15,416 bases of DNA from Oscillospiraceae bacterium. Its GTDB lineage: Bacteria; Bacillota; Clostridia; Oscillospirales; Oscillospiraceae. How positions within the stretch are numbered: position 1 is the first letter of the stretch; each line of letters starts with the position of its first letter. Where the stretch lies: contig JAHHSJ010000050.1 in the NCBI GenBank assembly GCA_020025295.1, forward strand, positions 1 through 15,416, read 5' to 3'. Below are positions 6,379 to 13,933 of this stretch, in pieces. The position numbers and the translations under genes were made by a program. The notes beneath the pieces are model-generated. The model was not told the origin of the DNA. It saw only the letters and a list, made by a program, of their open reading frames with translations, and did no database searches.

Positions 6379-7245
6379 GAACCGATTATTGAAACCCAAA
6401 AGCTGACCCACACTTACAGTGTGGGTACTCCATTTGAACATGTGGCGCTGCGTGAGGTGGATTTTTGTGCTTATCCCGGAGAAATCCTCGGTGTGATCGG
6501 ACATACCGGGTCGGGTAAATCCTCCCTCATTCAGCACTTGAACGGTTTGCTCAAGCCCTCCTCCGGCAAAGTCCTGTTTGAGGGGAAGGATATTTGGGCG
6601 GACCCGAAAAAAATCCGGGAGATCCGTTTTCAGGTGGGTCTGGTGTTCCAGTACCCGGAATACCAGCTTTTTGAGGAAACGGTCTATAAGGATATTGCCT
6701 TTGGTCCTCGGAATATGCAGCTCAGCGAGGATGAGGTGGATCGCCGGGTGCGTTCTGCCGCCGCATTGGTAGACCTTCCGGAGAGTGTGCTGGAATCCTC
6801 GCCCTTTGAGTTGTCCGGCGGACAAAAGCGCCGGGTGGCCATTGCAGGCGTGCTGGCAATGCAGCCGAAAGTGCTGATTTTGGATGAGCCTACTGCGGGT
6901 CTGGACCCCAGAGGCAGAGAGTCCATTCTGGAAAATATCCGCCGGATCCATGAGGAGCAGGGGACCACGATCATTTTGGTGTCTCATTCCATGGATGAGA
7001 TTGCCCGCAGTGTCGACCGGCTCTATGTGGTCAATGACGGCACGCTGCCGTACAGCGGCACGCCGGGCGAGGTGTTTTCCCACGGAGCCCAGCTTCGGGA
7101 GATGGGCTTAGACATTCCCAAGGTGACACAGGTGATGCAGAAGCTGCGCAGTCTGGGTGTCCCGGTGGATGACGCCGTGTATACCATGGAGGATGCAGTG
7201 CAATCCATCCTTGCCCTTCGGGGAAAGGGGGATGCCAAATGCTGA
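6376..7245 (+). CDS. ecfA2: Energy-coupling factor transporter ATPase EcfA2
   Basis: The second ATPase of the ECF module, pairing with EcfA1 and gripping the coupling helices of EcfT. Its 289 residues show Walker A GHTGSGKSS (42-50), Q-loop Gln92 in FQYPEYQLFE, signature LSGGQ (146-150), Walker B LILDEP (167-172, Glu171) and switch His204 (LVSHSMDE). The FQYPEYQLFE stretch is characteristic of the A2 subunit. Translation appears to begin at TTG. The 3' end overlaps the ecfT start by 7 bases (ATG 7239, stop TGA 7243-7245), pointing to translational coupling and matched production of the two proteins. Confidence 0.95.
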   Translation: MEPIIETQKLTHTYSVGTPFEHVALREVDFCAYPGEILGVIGHTGSGKSSLIQHLNGLLKPSSGKVLFEGKDIWADPKKIREIRFQVGLVFQYPEYQLFEETVYKDIAFGPRNMQLSEDEVDRRVRSAAALVDLPESVLESSPFELSGGQKRRVAIAGVLAMQPKVLILDEPTAGLDPRGRESILENIRRIHEEQGTTIILVSHSMDEIARSVDRLYVVNDGTLPYSGTPGEVFSHGAQLREMGLDIPKVTQVMQKLRSLGVPVDDAVYTMEDAVQSILALRGKGDAKC

Positions 7246-8045
7246 AAGATATTACTCTGGGACAGTACTTCCCCGGGAAGAGCGTGGTGCATCGGTTGGA
7301 CCCCCGAATGAAGCTGATTCTCACGGTGCTGTACATCGTGGCGCTGTTTATGGCACGGAATCTCATGACCTATGCCCTGATGATCGTGGTGCTGATGATC
7401 TGCATCCGGCTGTCGGAGGTGGGCTATAAGGCTGTGTTCCGTGGGATGAAGCCGGTGCTGGTTATTGTGCTCATTACGGCAATTTTGAATCTGTTTTATA
7501 ACCATACCGGCGAGTTGCTGGCAAAATTCTGGGTCATTTCCATCTATACCGGTGGCGTCAGCATGGCGGTGATGATGGTTTTGCGCATTATGATGCTGAT
7601 TTCGGGCACATTCTTGCTGACCTATACCACATCGCCCATGCAGCTGACCGACGGCATCGAGCAGCTGCTGTCCCCTTTGAAGAAGCTTCACATGCCGATT
7701 CATGAGCTGGCGATGATGATGAGCATTGCCCTTCGCTTCATCCCCACGCTGATTGAGGAAACGGACAAGATTATGTCCGCCCAGAAGGCGAGAGGTGCCG
7801 ACTTTGAGTCGGGTAATCTGGTAGCCAAGGCCAAAGCACTGGTGCCCTTGCTGGTGCCGCTGTTTGTGTCCGCACTGCGGCGAGCAGAAGAGCTGGCCAC
7901 GGCTATGGAGTGCCGCTGCTATATCGGTGATTGCGGCCGTACCCGGATGAAAAAGCTGGTGTATCAGCGCCGGGACGCCATCGCTCTGGTTGGCGGAGTG
8001 CTGGTGCTGACGGCAGTGCTGGTGCTGCGCCGATACGGTATTTGA
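7239..8045 (+). CDS. ecfT: Energy-coupling factor transporter transmembrane protein EcfT
   Basis: This 268-residue integral membrane scaffold links the EcfA1-EcfA2 dimer to interchangeable substrate-binding S proteins. Hydrophobic spans are visible at about 26-58, 72-88, 97-129, 155-172, 200-212 and 247-263. The cytoplasmic coupling helices carry the two short motifs that contact the ATPases: Ala-Arg-Gly at 184-186 (QKARGADF), and a second that reads Cys-Arg-Cys at 225-227 (AMECRCY) in place of the classical Ala-Arg-Gly. The N-terminus SVVHRLDPRMKL is typical of the family. No S-component gene is in the window, so this is probably the shared group II module of the cell. Confidence 0.94.
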   Translation: MLKDITLGQYFPGKSVVHRLDPRMKLILTVLYIVALFMARNLMTYALMIVVLMICIRLSEVGYKAVFRGMKPVLVIVLITAILNLFYNHTGELLAKFWVISIYTGGVSMAVMMVLRIMMLISGTFLLTYTTSPMQLTDGIEQLLSPLKKLHMPIHELAMMMSIALRFIPTLIEETDKIMSAQKARGADFESGNLVAKAKALVPLLVPLFVSALRRAEELATAMECRCYIGDCGRTRMKKLVYQRRDAIALVGGVLVLTAVLVLRRYGI

Positions 8046-8060
8046 TAATTCGAGGTAGTT

Positions 8061-8831
8061 ATGCGTAATCTTGCATTAAAACTGATGTATGTGGGTACGG
8101 CGTACCACGGCTGGCAGACCCAGAAAAATGGGACGACGGTTCAGGAAACCTTACAGGACGCCCTTGCCACGGTGGTGTGTCATCCGGTGAAGTGCACCGG
8201 AGCGGGACGAACCGATGCCGGCGTTCATGCGGAAACCTATATCGCCAATTTCCGCACCACCTCCACCATTCCGGTGGAGCGTCTGCCCTTGGCGGTGAAC
8301 AGCCGTTTGCCGGAGGACATTGTGGTGGTGTCCGCCAAAGAAGTGAGCGAGGGCTTTAACGCCATCGGCTCCTGTGTGAAAAAGGAATATACTTATCGGG
8401 TCTATAATTCCCGGATTCGGAATGCGTTTTATGTAAATCGAGCGTATTTTTATCCCAAGCATCTGGATGAGAAGGTGATGGCGGACGCTGCATCCCGTTT
8501 CGTCGGCACCCATGATTTCTCAGCGGTCCGAGCGGTGGGTACCAATGTTCGTTCTACTGTCCGCACTGTCCACTATTTTGATGTGGAGCGGAAGGGCGAT
8601 TTGATTGAACTGAAGGTATGTGCCAATGGATTTTTGTATAATATGGTGCGAGCCATGACGGGCACGGTGCTCTATGCGGCGGAGGGTAAGCTGACGCCGG
8701 ATGGGATCAGTGATATTCTGCTCCGGGGTAACCGGACCGAGGCAGGTCCCACCGTGCCGCCGGGCGGACTTTATATGACCAAGCTTTGGTATAATGAGCC
8801 TGTGGGTCTGGATACGGACCCGGAAGTGTAA
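8061..8831 (+). CDS. truA: tRNA pseudouridine(38-40) synthase TruA
   Basis: Converts uridines 38-40 of the tRNA anticodon arm to pseudouridine. The 256-residue protein has the catalytic motif GAGRTDAGVHA with the nucleophile Asp52, the N-terminal YVGTAYHGWQ, the KKEYTYRV strand, the GTHDFSAV region and the FLYNMVRAMTGT motif, all in family order and at normal length. GAGGT (8052-8056) stands 4 bases before the ATG. Following ecfT directly is the usual Firmicutes arrangement, but the rplM-rpsI genes that often come next are replaced here by the DUF5711/CvpA pair. Confidence 0.97.
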   Translation: MRNLALKLMYVGTAYHGWQTQKNGTTVQETLQDALATVVCHPVKCTGAGRTDAGVHAETYIANFRTTSTIPVERLPLAVNSRLPEDIVVVSAKEVSEGFNAIGSCVKKEYTYRVYNSRIRNAFYVNRAYFYPKHLDEKVMADAASRFVGTHDFSAVRAVGTNVRSTVRTVHYFDVERKGDLIELKVCANGFLYNMVRAMTGTVLYAAEGKLTPDGISDILLRGNRTEAGPTVPPGGLYMTKLWYNEPVGLDTDPEV

Positions 8832-8863
8832 TCGTCGGGATCAAATGATTTGAGGATAATGCT

Positions 8864-10075
8864 ATGGATGAAATGGATCGACTGGACGAAGTAACCGAAG
8901 AGAGCACAGGGAAGAAGAAAAAGAAGAAGAAAATCAAAAAGCCGGAAGGCAAAGCCATGTCCCTGCTCAAGCGGATGCTGGCGCTGGTGCTGACGGTGAT
9001 TTTGGTGGTTGGCGCAGTTTTTGTTGTGGTCAACCGGGATAAACTGAGCGTGGATCGGCTGCGCCGGTGGATATCTTACCGCGATGCCTCGGGAGAGGTG
9101 GCACAGCAGGTGTTCCACGGAACCGACCCGAACGGCAGCTTTGTCTGGACGGGCACCGGCCTTGTGACCTGCTCTCAGCAGCAGCTGCAGGGATTTGATC
9201 TCTCGGGTGATAAAATCATTACCCAGAAGGTAGCCATGAAAAAACCGGTGGTGCGCAACAACGGCGGTTATACCGTGGTATACGACGCCGGCGGCACGGA
9301 ACTGTACCTGATTCATAAGGGTGAGATCGTTCAGAGCTCTCATTCGGAGAAGGGGAAAATCATTCTGTCTGCCCGTGTGGATGCCGAGGGATGGCTCACT
9401 GTGGTGGAGCGTGCGCCCGGCTATAAGGCGTCTGTCACGGTCTATAATGAGACCTTTAAGCCGGTGGTCACGGAGAATATCTCCAGCAGCTTTATTACCG
9501 ACGCTATCGTATCCCCCAATCATAAGATGGTGACTCTGGTTTCCATCGGTGAGGCGGAGAACGGATTTGAGTCCGCACTTCAGTTTTATCATGTGTCCGA
9601 CGGCGCATTGGAAAGCACCTGCTTCTTGGATAACGATGTGGTGCTGGACATGGAATGGGAGAAGGATGTGCTGTGGGTTGCCGGTGAGTTCGGCGTCTAC
9701 CGCATTGTGGATGAGGCGCTGGAAAGCGGCTATACGGAAGCCAGCAGCTATTTGCAGGGCTTCTCCCTGCAAGGCAGCGGTTATGCCACGCTGTTTTACA
9801 GCAAGTATCAAGGCGGCAGCACCGGTGAATTGCTCACGGTGGATAAGACCGGCGTGATCGGAACCGTTGGTTTGAATGATGAGGTGCTGAGCATCTCCTC
9901 TGCCGGCGATTATGTGGCGGTGCTGACTGCATCGGAGCTGTCCATCTATAAAAGTGACCTGACGCTGTATGATGCAGTGGAAAATACTTGGGGTGCCAGA
10001 CGCGTCCTGCTTCGGACGGACGGATCTGCGGTGGTGATTTCTTCGGAGAGCGCCAGCCTGTATGTGCCCAAATAA
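8864..10075 (+). CDS. DUF5711-like membrane-anchored protein, probable extracytoplasmic beta-propeller
   Basis: This 403-residue protein has a short acidic N-terminus, a very basic tract with seven consecutive lysines (17-23), a single hydrophobic span at about residues 37-57, and then an outside domain of about 345 residues. Under the positive-inside rule the lysine tract is cytoplasmic. The outer domain is made of repeated short beta stretches with recurring patterns (for example GGYTVVYDAGGTELYLI, DMEWEKDVLWVAGEFGVYRI and GDYVAVLTASELSIY), as in WD/YVTN-like propellers. I recognise it as resembling the DUF5711 proteins common in Clostridia, with function unknown. GAGG at 8852-8855 sets the start. 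The stop overlaps the ribosome binding site of the CvpA gene, so the two are probably coupled. Confidence 0.8.
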   Translation: MDEMDRLDEVTEESTGKKKKKKKIKKPEGKAMSLLKRMLALVLTVILVVGAVFVVVNRDKLSVDRLRRWISYRDASGEVAQQVFHGTDPNGSFVWTGTGLVTCSQQQLQGFDLSGDKIITQKVAMKKPVVRNNGGYTVVYDAGGTELYLIHKGEIVQSSHSEKGKIILSARVDAEGWLTVVERAPGYKASVTVYNETFKPVVTENISSSFITDAIVSPNHKMVTLVSIGEAENGFESALQFYHVSDGALESTCFLDNDVVLDMEWEKDVLWVAGEFGVYRIVDEALESGYTEASSYLQGFSLQGSGYATLFYSKYQGGSTGELLTVDKTGVIGTVGLNDEVLSISSAGDYVAVLTASELSIYKSDLTLYDAVENTWGARRVLLRTDGSAVVISSESASLYVPK

Positions 10076-10079
10076 GGAG
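10074..10079 (+). promoter_or_regulatory. Ribosome binding site that fixes the CvpA-family start
   Basis: AAGGAG overlaps the stop codon of the upstream gene and lies 6 bases before ATG 10086. An in-frame ATG at 10062 lies upstream of this site, inside the previous gene, and lacks its own site. Confidence 0.8.
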
Positions 10080-10085
10080 AAAATT

Positions 10086-10733
10086 ATGCCATTTGTTGAT
10101 TTGATTGCCACACTGCTCCCGGATTTGATTCTGGGTGCGGTGATGATCGTAATGCTGATCTATGGAGCCAAGGTGGGTATGTTCCGCTCGTTCTCCGGAC
10201 TGCTCACCATTCTGATCGCCATATTCGGTGCCAAGCTGGTGGCTGATTGGGGCTCGGTGCTGGTCGCAGAGTACATCGTTCCTCTGGTACAGCCTGCGGT
10301 GGAGCATAAGCTGGCGGCGATTCTGGCGGAACAGGCGGTCGGAGCCGAAGGCGCCAATCTGGGCGTTCTGGGTATGGTGCCCGGCGTGCCGGAGCTGGTG
10401 GAAGGCATTACCGATTCCGTGGCAACCAGTATTGCACCTGCGGTAGCGCTGGAAGTGGCAAAAGCCATCGGCTGGGTGATTTTGTTTGTGCTGGGTGCAG
10501 TGTTGTTCCGGGTGGTCTGCTATTTGGTGGTGGAGCTGCTGGATGTGATCGACTGCATCCCCGGCTTGCATTTCCTGAACCATCTGCTGGGCGGAGTGTT
10601 CGGATTGCTGAAGGGCTTTTTGCTGGTGCTGCTGGTGGTCATCATTGTGGTCAAATTCGGCTGGCTGCCGGAGTCCATGCTGGAGGACACTGTTTTGATG
10701 AAGTGGATGGCCCAAATTACCGGCGTTTACTGA
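10086..10733 (+). CDS. CvpA-family (colicin V production protein-like) membrane protein
   Basis: This 215-residue protein has four hydrophobic spans, at about 10-27, 36-55, 128-150 and 168-190. The short loop GAKVGMFRSFSGL (28-40) and the C-terminal LNHLLGGVFGLLKG (164-177) match the CvpA pattern of a small helical membrane protein. Compared with classical CvpA (about 160 residues), the segment between spans two and three is enlarged by some 70 residues (about 57-127), forming amphipathic helices. The family has been linked to envelope homeostasis and colicin V export, but its biochemical role is unsettled. Its ribosome binding site overlaps the DUF5711-like stop, suggesting joint function. 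I see no clear terminator after it. Confidence 0.82.
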   Translation: MPFVDLIATLLPDLILGAVMIVMLIYGAKVGMFRSFSGLLTILIAIFGAKLVADWGSVLVAEYIVPLVQPAVEHKLAAILAEQAVGAEGANLGVLGMVPGVPELVEGITDSVATSIAPAVALEVAKAIGWVILFVLGAVLFRVVCYLVVELLDVIDCIPGLHFLNHLLGGVFGLLKGFLLVLLVVIIVVKFGWLPESMLEDTVLMKWMAQITGVY

Positions 10734-10823
10734 TTATTTTTTGCGAATGCAATGTTTGTTCATATTTATCTGTCATGATAGGAACAGTTCATCCGACAAA
10801 ATCGGAAAGAAGGGAGAAACGAT

Positions 10824-13379
10824 ATGCAGCCTACACTCTGCTCCAGATGTAAGAAGAACCTTGCCGTGATCTTCATCAGCAAGATCGAAGGCGGCGAGAG
10901 CAAAAGTGAAGGACTTTGCCTCAAATGCGCACGAGAGCTGGGTATTAAGCCCATTGATGATATGATGAAGCGCATGGGTATCTCAGATGAGGATCTGGAT
11001 AACCTTACGGAAGAAATGATGGGGATGTTTTCCAACCCCGAGGCCTTGGAGGGGCTGATTCCTCAGGTTGGCGGCGATGCCGACGACGGAGAGGATGACG
11101 AGGTTGAGGATGAGGGCAAAACAGCCACCTTCCCCTTCCTGAATAAGCTCTTTGGAAACAACGGCCAGCCTGCTCCTGCTCAGGAGGAGGGCACCGGAGA
11201 GGCCCGCACCCGTCAGGGAAAGGCCAAGAGCGGAAAGAAGAAGTTTCTGGATAATTACTGCATCGACCTGACCCGTCGGGCTGCCGAAGGTAAGCTGGAC
11301 GGCGTGATCGGCAGAGAAGAGGAGATTCAGCGTGTCATTCAGATTCTGAACCGCCGCCAGAAGAACAATCCCTGCCTGATTGGCGAGCCCGGTGTGGGTA
11401 AAACCGCCATTGCTGAGGGCCTTGCCATCCGCATTGTCCATGGTGAGGTGCCCTATAAGCTGCAGGATAAGCAGGTCTATCTGCTGGACCTCACGGCTCT
11501 GGTAGCCGGGACCCAGTTCCGCGGCCAGTTCGAGAGCCGTATGAAGGGCCTTATTGAAGAAATTCGCAAGGCCGGAAACATCATTCTGGTCATCGACGAG
11601 ATTCATAATATCGTGGGCGCCGGTGATGCGGAAGGCTCTATGAATGCAGCCAATATCCTGAAACCTGCCCTGTCCCGTGGTGAGATTCAGGTGATCGGTG
11701 CAACCACCTTTACCGAATATCGCAAGCATATTGAGAAGGATACCGCTCTGGAGCGCCGTTTCCAGCCGGTCACCGTCAATGAGCCGTCCATTGAGGACAG
11801 CGTGAAGATCATTCGCGGTATTTCTCACTATTATGAAAATTACCACTGTGTCCAGATTACGGATGCCGTGGCCTATCAGACTGTGGTGATGAGCGAGCGG
11901 TATATTACCGACCGTTTCCTGCCGGATAAGGCCATTGACCTGATGGATGAGGCCTGCTCTGATGTGAACCTGCACAATGCCAATTTGGCTCGTCTGGCTG
12001 CCGTCAAGAAGGAGCGAGCTGACCTTGCCAAGGAGAAGGAATTCCTGCTGAGCGAGGCATCCAAGCAGAATGAATCCCGCAATGACCAGCTGACGGAGAA
12101 TGAGCAGAAGCAGGCAAGAGCCCGTCAGGAGCTTTCTGCTCTGAATCAGGCACGCCACACCATTCTGGACGATCCCTCTCTGGCGGAGGATCAGCGCCGC
12201 AGCCATCTGGATGCAAACGATGCCCGCCGCCGTGACGCTCAGCGCACGCTGGATGCCCTGACGCAGGAGCGCCAGAGCATTGAAGCTCAGCAGCAGGATC
12301 GCTCCTTCGAGCGTCTTGCCATCATTCGCTCTCAGGACCTGCGTCTGGAGAAGGAGCAGGAGGAGCTGGAGAATACACCTTGGCCTCAGCTGAGCGTGGA
12401 GAATCTGGCTCGGGTGATCGAGCAGTGGACCGGAATTCCGGCCAGCCGCATTCAGGAAGAGGAGTTCGGCCGTCTGGCTGGTCTGGGCGACCGTCTGCGT
12501 AAGCGTATCATCGGTCAGGATAAGGCCATTGATCTGGTTGCTGCGGCGATCCGCCGCAATCGTGTGGGTATCTCCCCCAAGCATAAGCCGGTTTCCTTTA
12601 TCTTCGTCGGTTCCACCGGTGTGGGTAAAACGGAGCTGGTCAAGCAGCTGGCGGACGATCTGTTCCACGCCCCGGATGCCCTCATCCGTCTGGATATGTC
12701 CGAGTTTATGGAGAAGCACTCGGTGTCCCGCCTGGTTGGTTCTCCTCCCGGATATGTGGGCTATGATGAGGCCGGTCAGCTCACCGAAAAGATTCGCCGT
12801 AAGCCTTATTCGGTCATCCTCTTTGATGAGATCGAGAAGGCGCACCCCGATGTGCTCAATGTGCTGCTCCAGATTCTGGATGACGGCAGAGTGACGGATT
12901 CCCATGGCCGCACGGTCAACTTCGAGAACACCGTCATCATCATGACCTCCAATGCCGGCAGCGAGCAGAAGGAGGGTACGGTTGGCTTCGGTCACAGCGT
13001 GAATGAGTTGGACGAACAGCGTACTATGAAGGCACTTCAAAGCTTCCTCCGTCCGGAGTTCATCAATCGTGTGGATGAAATCGTTCACTTTAATCGCCTC
13101 ACCGAGGAGGACTTCCGTGGTATCACCCGGATTATGCTGGATGAGCTGGTGGAATCTCTGGAGGAGAAGGGTGTTGCCTTCACTTATGATGATGCTCTGG
13201 TGAATTACCTCACCCATAAGTCCTATTCGCTCACCTATGGTGCCCGTAATCTGCGCCGTACCATCCAGCGTGAACTGGAGGACACCATCGCAATCCGAAT
13301 CATTGAGAATTATCAGCACCCCATCACCCAGATCCGTGCCACGGAGCTGGATGGTGCGGTCCACATTGATACCCTCTGA
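10824..13379 (+). CDS. Clp/Hsp100 AAA+ ATPase, ClpE-like, probable ClpP partner
   Basis: This 851-residue two-ring unfoldase has, in order: an N-terminal zinc finger, Cys6/9/32/35 (C-x2-C-x22-C-x2-C), as in ClpE; a helical and acidic linker to about 150; a first AAA+ domain (Walker A GEPGVGKT 187-194, Walker B Asp258-Glu259, ALERRF arginine region); a long charged coiled-coil middle domain (about 387-517); and a second AAA+ domain (Walker A GSTGVGKT 596-603, Walker B Asp668-Glu669, FINRVDEI). The loop TVGFG (V720-G721-F722) matches the ClpP-docking loop of ClpC/ClpE/ClpX, so it should feed substrates to ClpP. The repeated Clp_N domain of ClpC is absent. The start has AAGGGAG upstream. No ctsR, mcsA, mcsB or CtsR/CIRCE box is visible nearby. 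A separate terminator follows. Confidence 0.93.
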   Translation: MQPTLCSRCKKNLAVIFISKIEGGESKSEGLCLKCARELGIKPIDDMMKRMGISDEDLDNLTEEMMGMFSNPEALEGLIPQVGGDADDGEDDEVEDEGKTATFPFLNKLFGNNGQPAPAQEEGTGEARTRQGKAKSGKKKFLDNYCIDLTRRAAEGKLDGVIGREEEIQRVIQILNRRQKNNPCLIGEPGVGKTAIAEGLAIRIVHGEVPYKLQDKQVYLLDLTALVAGTQFRGQFESRMKGLIEEIRKAGNIILVIDEIHNIVGAGDAEGSMNAANILKPALSRGEIQVIGATTFTEYRKHIEKDTALERRFQPVTVNEPSIEDSVKIIRGISHYYENYHCVQITDAVAYQTVVMSERYITDRFLPDKAIDLMDEACSDVNLHNANLARLAAVKKERADLAKEKEFLLSEASKQNESRNDQLTENEQKQARARQELSALNQARHTILDDPSLAEDQRRSHLDANDARRRDAQRTLDALTQERQSIEAQQQDRSFERLAIIRSQDLRLEKEQEELENTPWPQLSVENLARVIEQWTGIPASRIQEEEFGRLAGLGDRLRKRIIGQDKAIDLVAAAIRRNRVGISPKHKPVSFIFVGSTGVGKTELVKQLADDLFHAPDALIRLDMSEFMEKHSVSRLVGSPPGYVGYDEAGQLTEKIRRKPYSVILFDEIEKAHPDVLNVLLQILDDGRVTDSHGRTVNFENTVIIMTSNAGSEQKEGTVGFGHSVNELDEQRTMKALQSFLRPEFINRVDEIVHFNRLTEEDFRGITRIMLDELVESLEEKGVAFTYDDALVNYLTHKSYSLTYGARNLRRTIQRELEDTIAIRIIENYQHPITQIRATELDGAVHIDTL

Positions 13380-13391
13380 TGATAAAAAACA

Positions 13392-13431
13392 AGCCTGCGG
13401 TTTCCAAATGGAAATCGTAGGCTCTTTTTTT
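13392..13431 (+). terminator. Rho-independent terminator of the Clp ATPase gene
   Basis: AGCCTGCGGTTTCC (13392-13405) pairs with GGAAATCGTAGGCT (13410-13423) in a 14-bp stem with two G-U pairs and a 4-base loop. A C and seven T (13425-13431) follow. It lies 13 bases after the stop codon. Confidence 0.95.
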
Positions 13432-13443
13432 GTTTTGAGGGCG

Positions 13444-13480
13444 AAAAAAGAAACGGCATGGTCTGAAGACCATGCCGTTT
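13444..13480 (-). terminator. Rho-independent terminator of pyrB-pyrI
   Basis: A perfect 13-bp stem, AAACGGCATGGTC (13451-13463) and GACCATGCCGTTT (13468-13480), with loop TGAA. On the minus strand a C and six T follow. It faces the Clp terminator and lies 20 bases past the pyrI stop. Confidence 0.92.
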
Positions 13481-13500
13481 GAACTTAAGGAAAGGAGTGA

Positions 13501-13920
13501 TTAGCGAGAGAACTCGGTCTCGCAGTAAGCGCAGCAGTAGGTGCGCTTCTCGGGGTTGGTGAGAACGAACTCGCTGACGAGCTGAGACTCAGCCACAGTG
13601 ATGCAGCGGGGGTTCTTGCACTTGAGCACGTTGGTGAGCTTCTTAGGCAGCTTCATCTGCTTCTTCTCCACCTGAACACCGTCCTTGATGATGGAAACGG
13701 TGATGCCGGGATCGACATAGCCCAGAACATCCAGATCCAGATCAATGAGAGAATCGATCTTGATGATGTCCTTGCGGCCCATCTTGGAGCTCTTGGCGTT
13801 CTTGATGATGGCGACGGAGCAATCCAGCTTGCTCAGACCCAGCAGGCGATAAACCTCCATGCTGGCGCCAGACTTAATGTGGTCGAGAACGATGCCGTTC
13901 TGAATGCTATCGATATTCAT
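13501..13920 (-). CDS. pyrI: Aspartate carbamoyltransferase regulatory subunit PyrI
   Basis: PyrI binds nucleotides (CTP and UTP as feedback inhibitors, ATP as activator in the E. coli enzyme) and holds PyrB trimers together. The 139 residues include the N-terminal allosteric domain (IQNGIVLDHI near the start, then RKDIIKID) and the C-terminal zinc domain with Cys101, 106, 130 and 133. Their spacing, C-x4-C-x23-C-x2-C, equals that of the E. coli protein. The ribosome binding site AGGGAGG (13934-13928) shares its first base with the pyrB stop codon, so the two subunits should be made together. The protein is somewhat shorter than E. coli PyrI (153 residues), chiefly at the N-terminus. It ends before a strong terminator. 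Confidence 0.97.
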   Translation of the reverse strand: MNIDSIQNGIVLDHIKSGASMEVYRLLGLSKLDCSVAIIKNAKSSKMGRKDIIKIDSLIDLDLDVLGYVDPGITVSIIKDGVQVEKKQMKLPKKLTNVLKCKNPRCITVAESQLVSEFVLTNPEKRTYCCAYCETEFSR

Positions 13921-13933
13921 GTGAAAACCTCCC

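Noticed and set aside
10062..10085. Earlier ATG for the CvpA-family protein
   Set aside because: It lies inside the preceding gene ahead of the AAGGAG site. ATG 10086 is correctly spaced from that site and gives a normal N-terminus.
8771..10111. A 446-codon minus-strand open frame opposite the DUF5711-like gene
   Set aside because: Histidine- and glutamine-rich shadow sequence with no motif and no start signal; the opposite frame is coupled to its neighbours.
10734..10823. CtsR or CIRCE heat-shock operator ahead of the Clp gene
   Set aside because: No GGTCAAA direct repeats and no TTAGCACTC-N9-GAGTGCTAA element are present. A TTGCGA/TATTTA pair is too weak to call a promoter.
10983..13364. 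A 793-codon minus-strand open frame opposite the Clp ATPase gene
   Set aside because: The plus-strand frame carries all the AAA+ motifs, a ribosome binding site and a terminator. The antisense frame has none of these.
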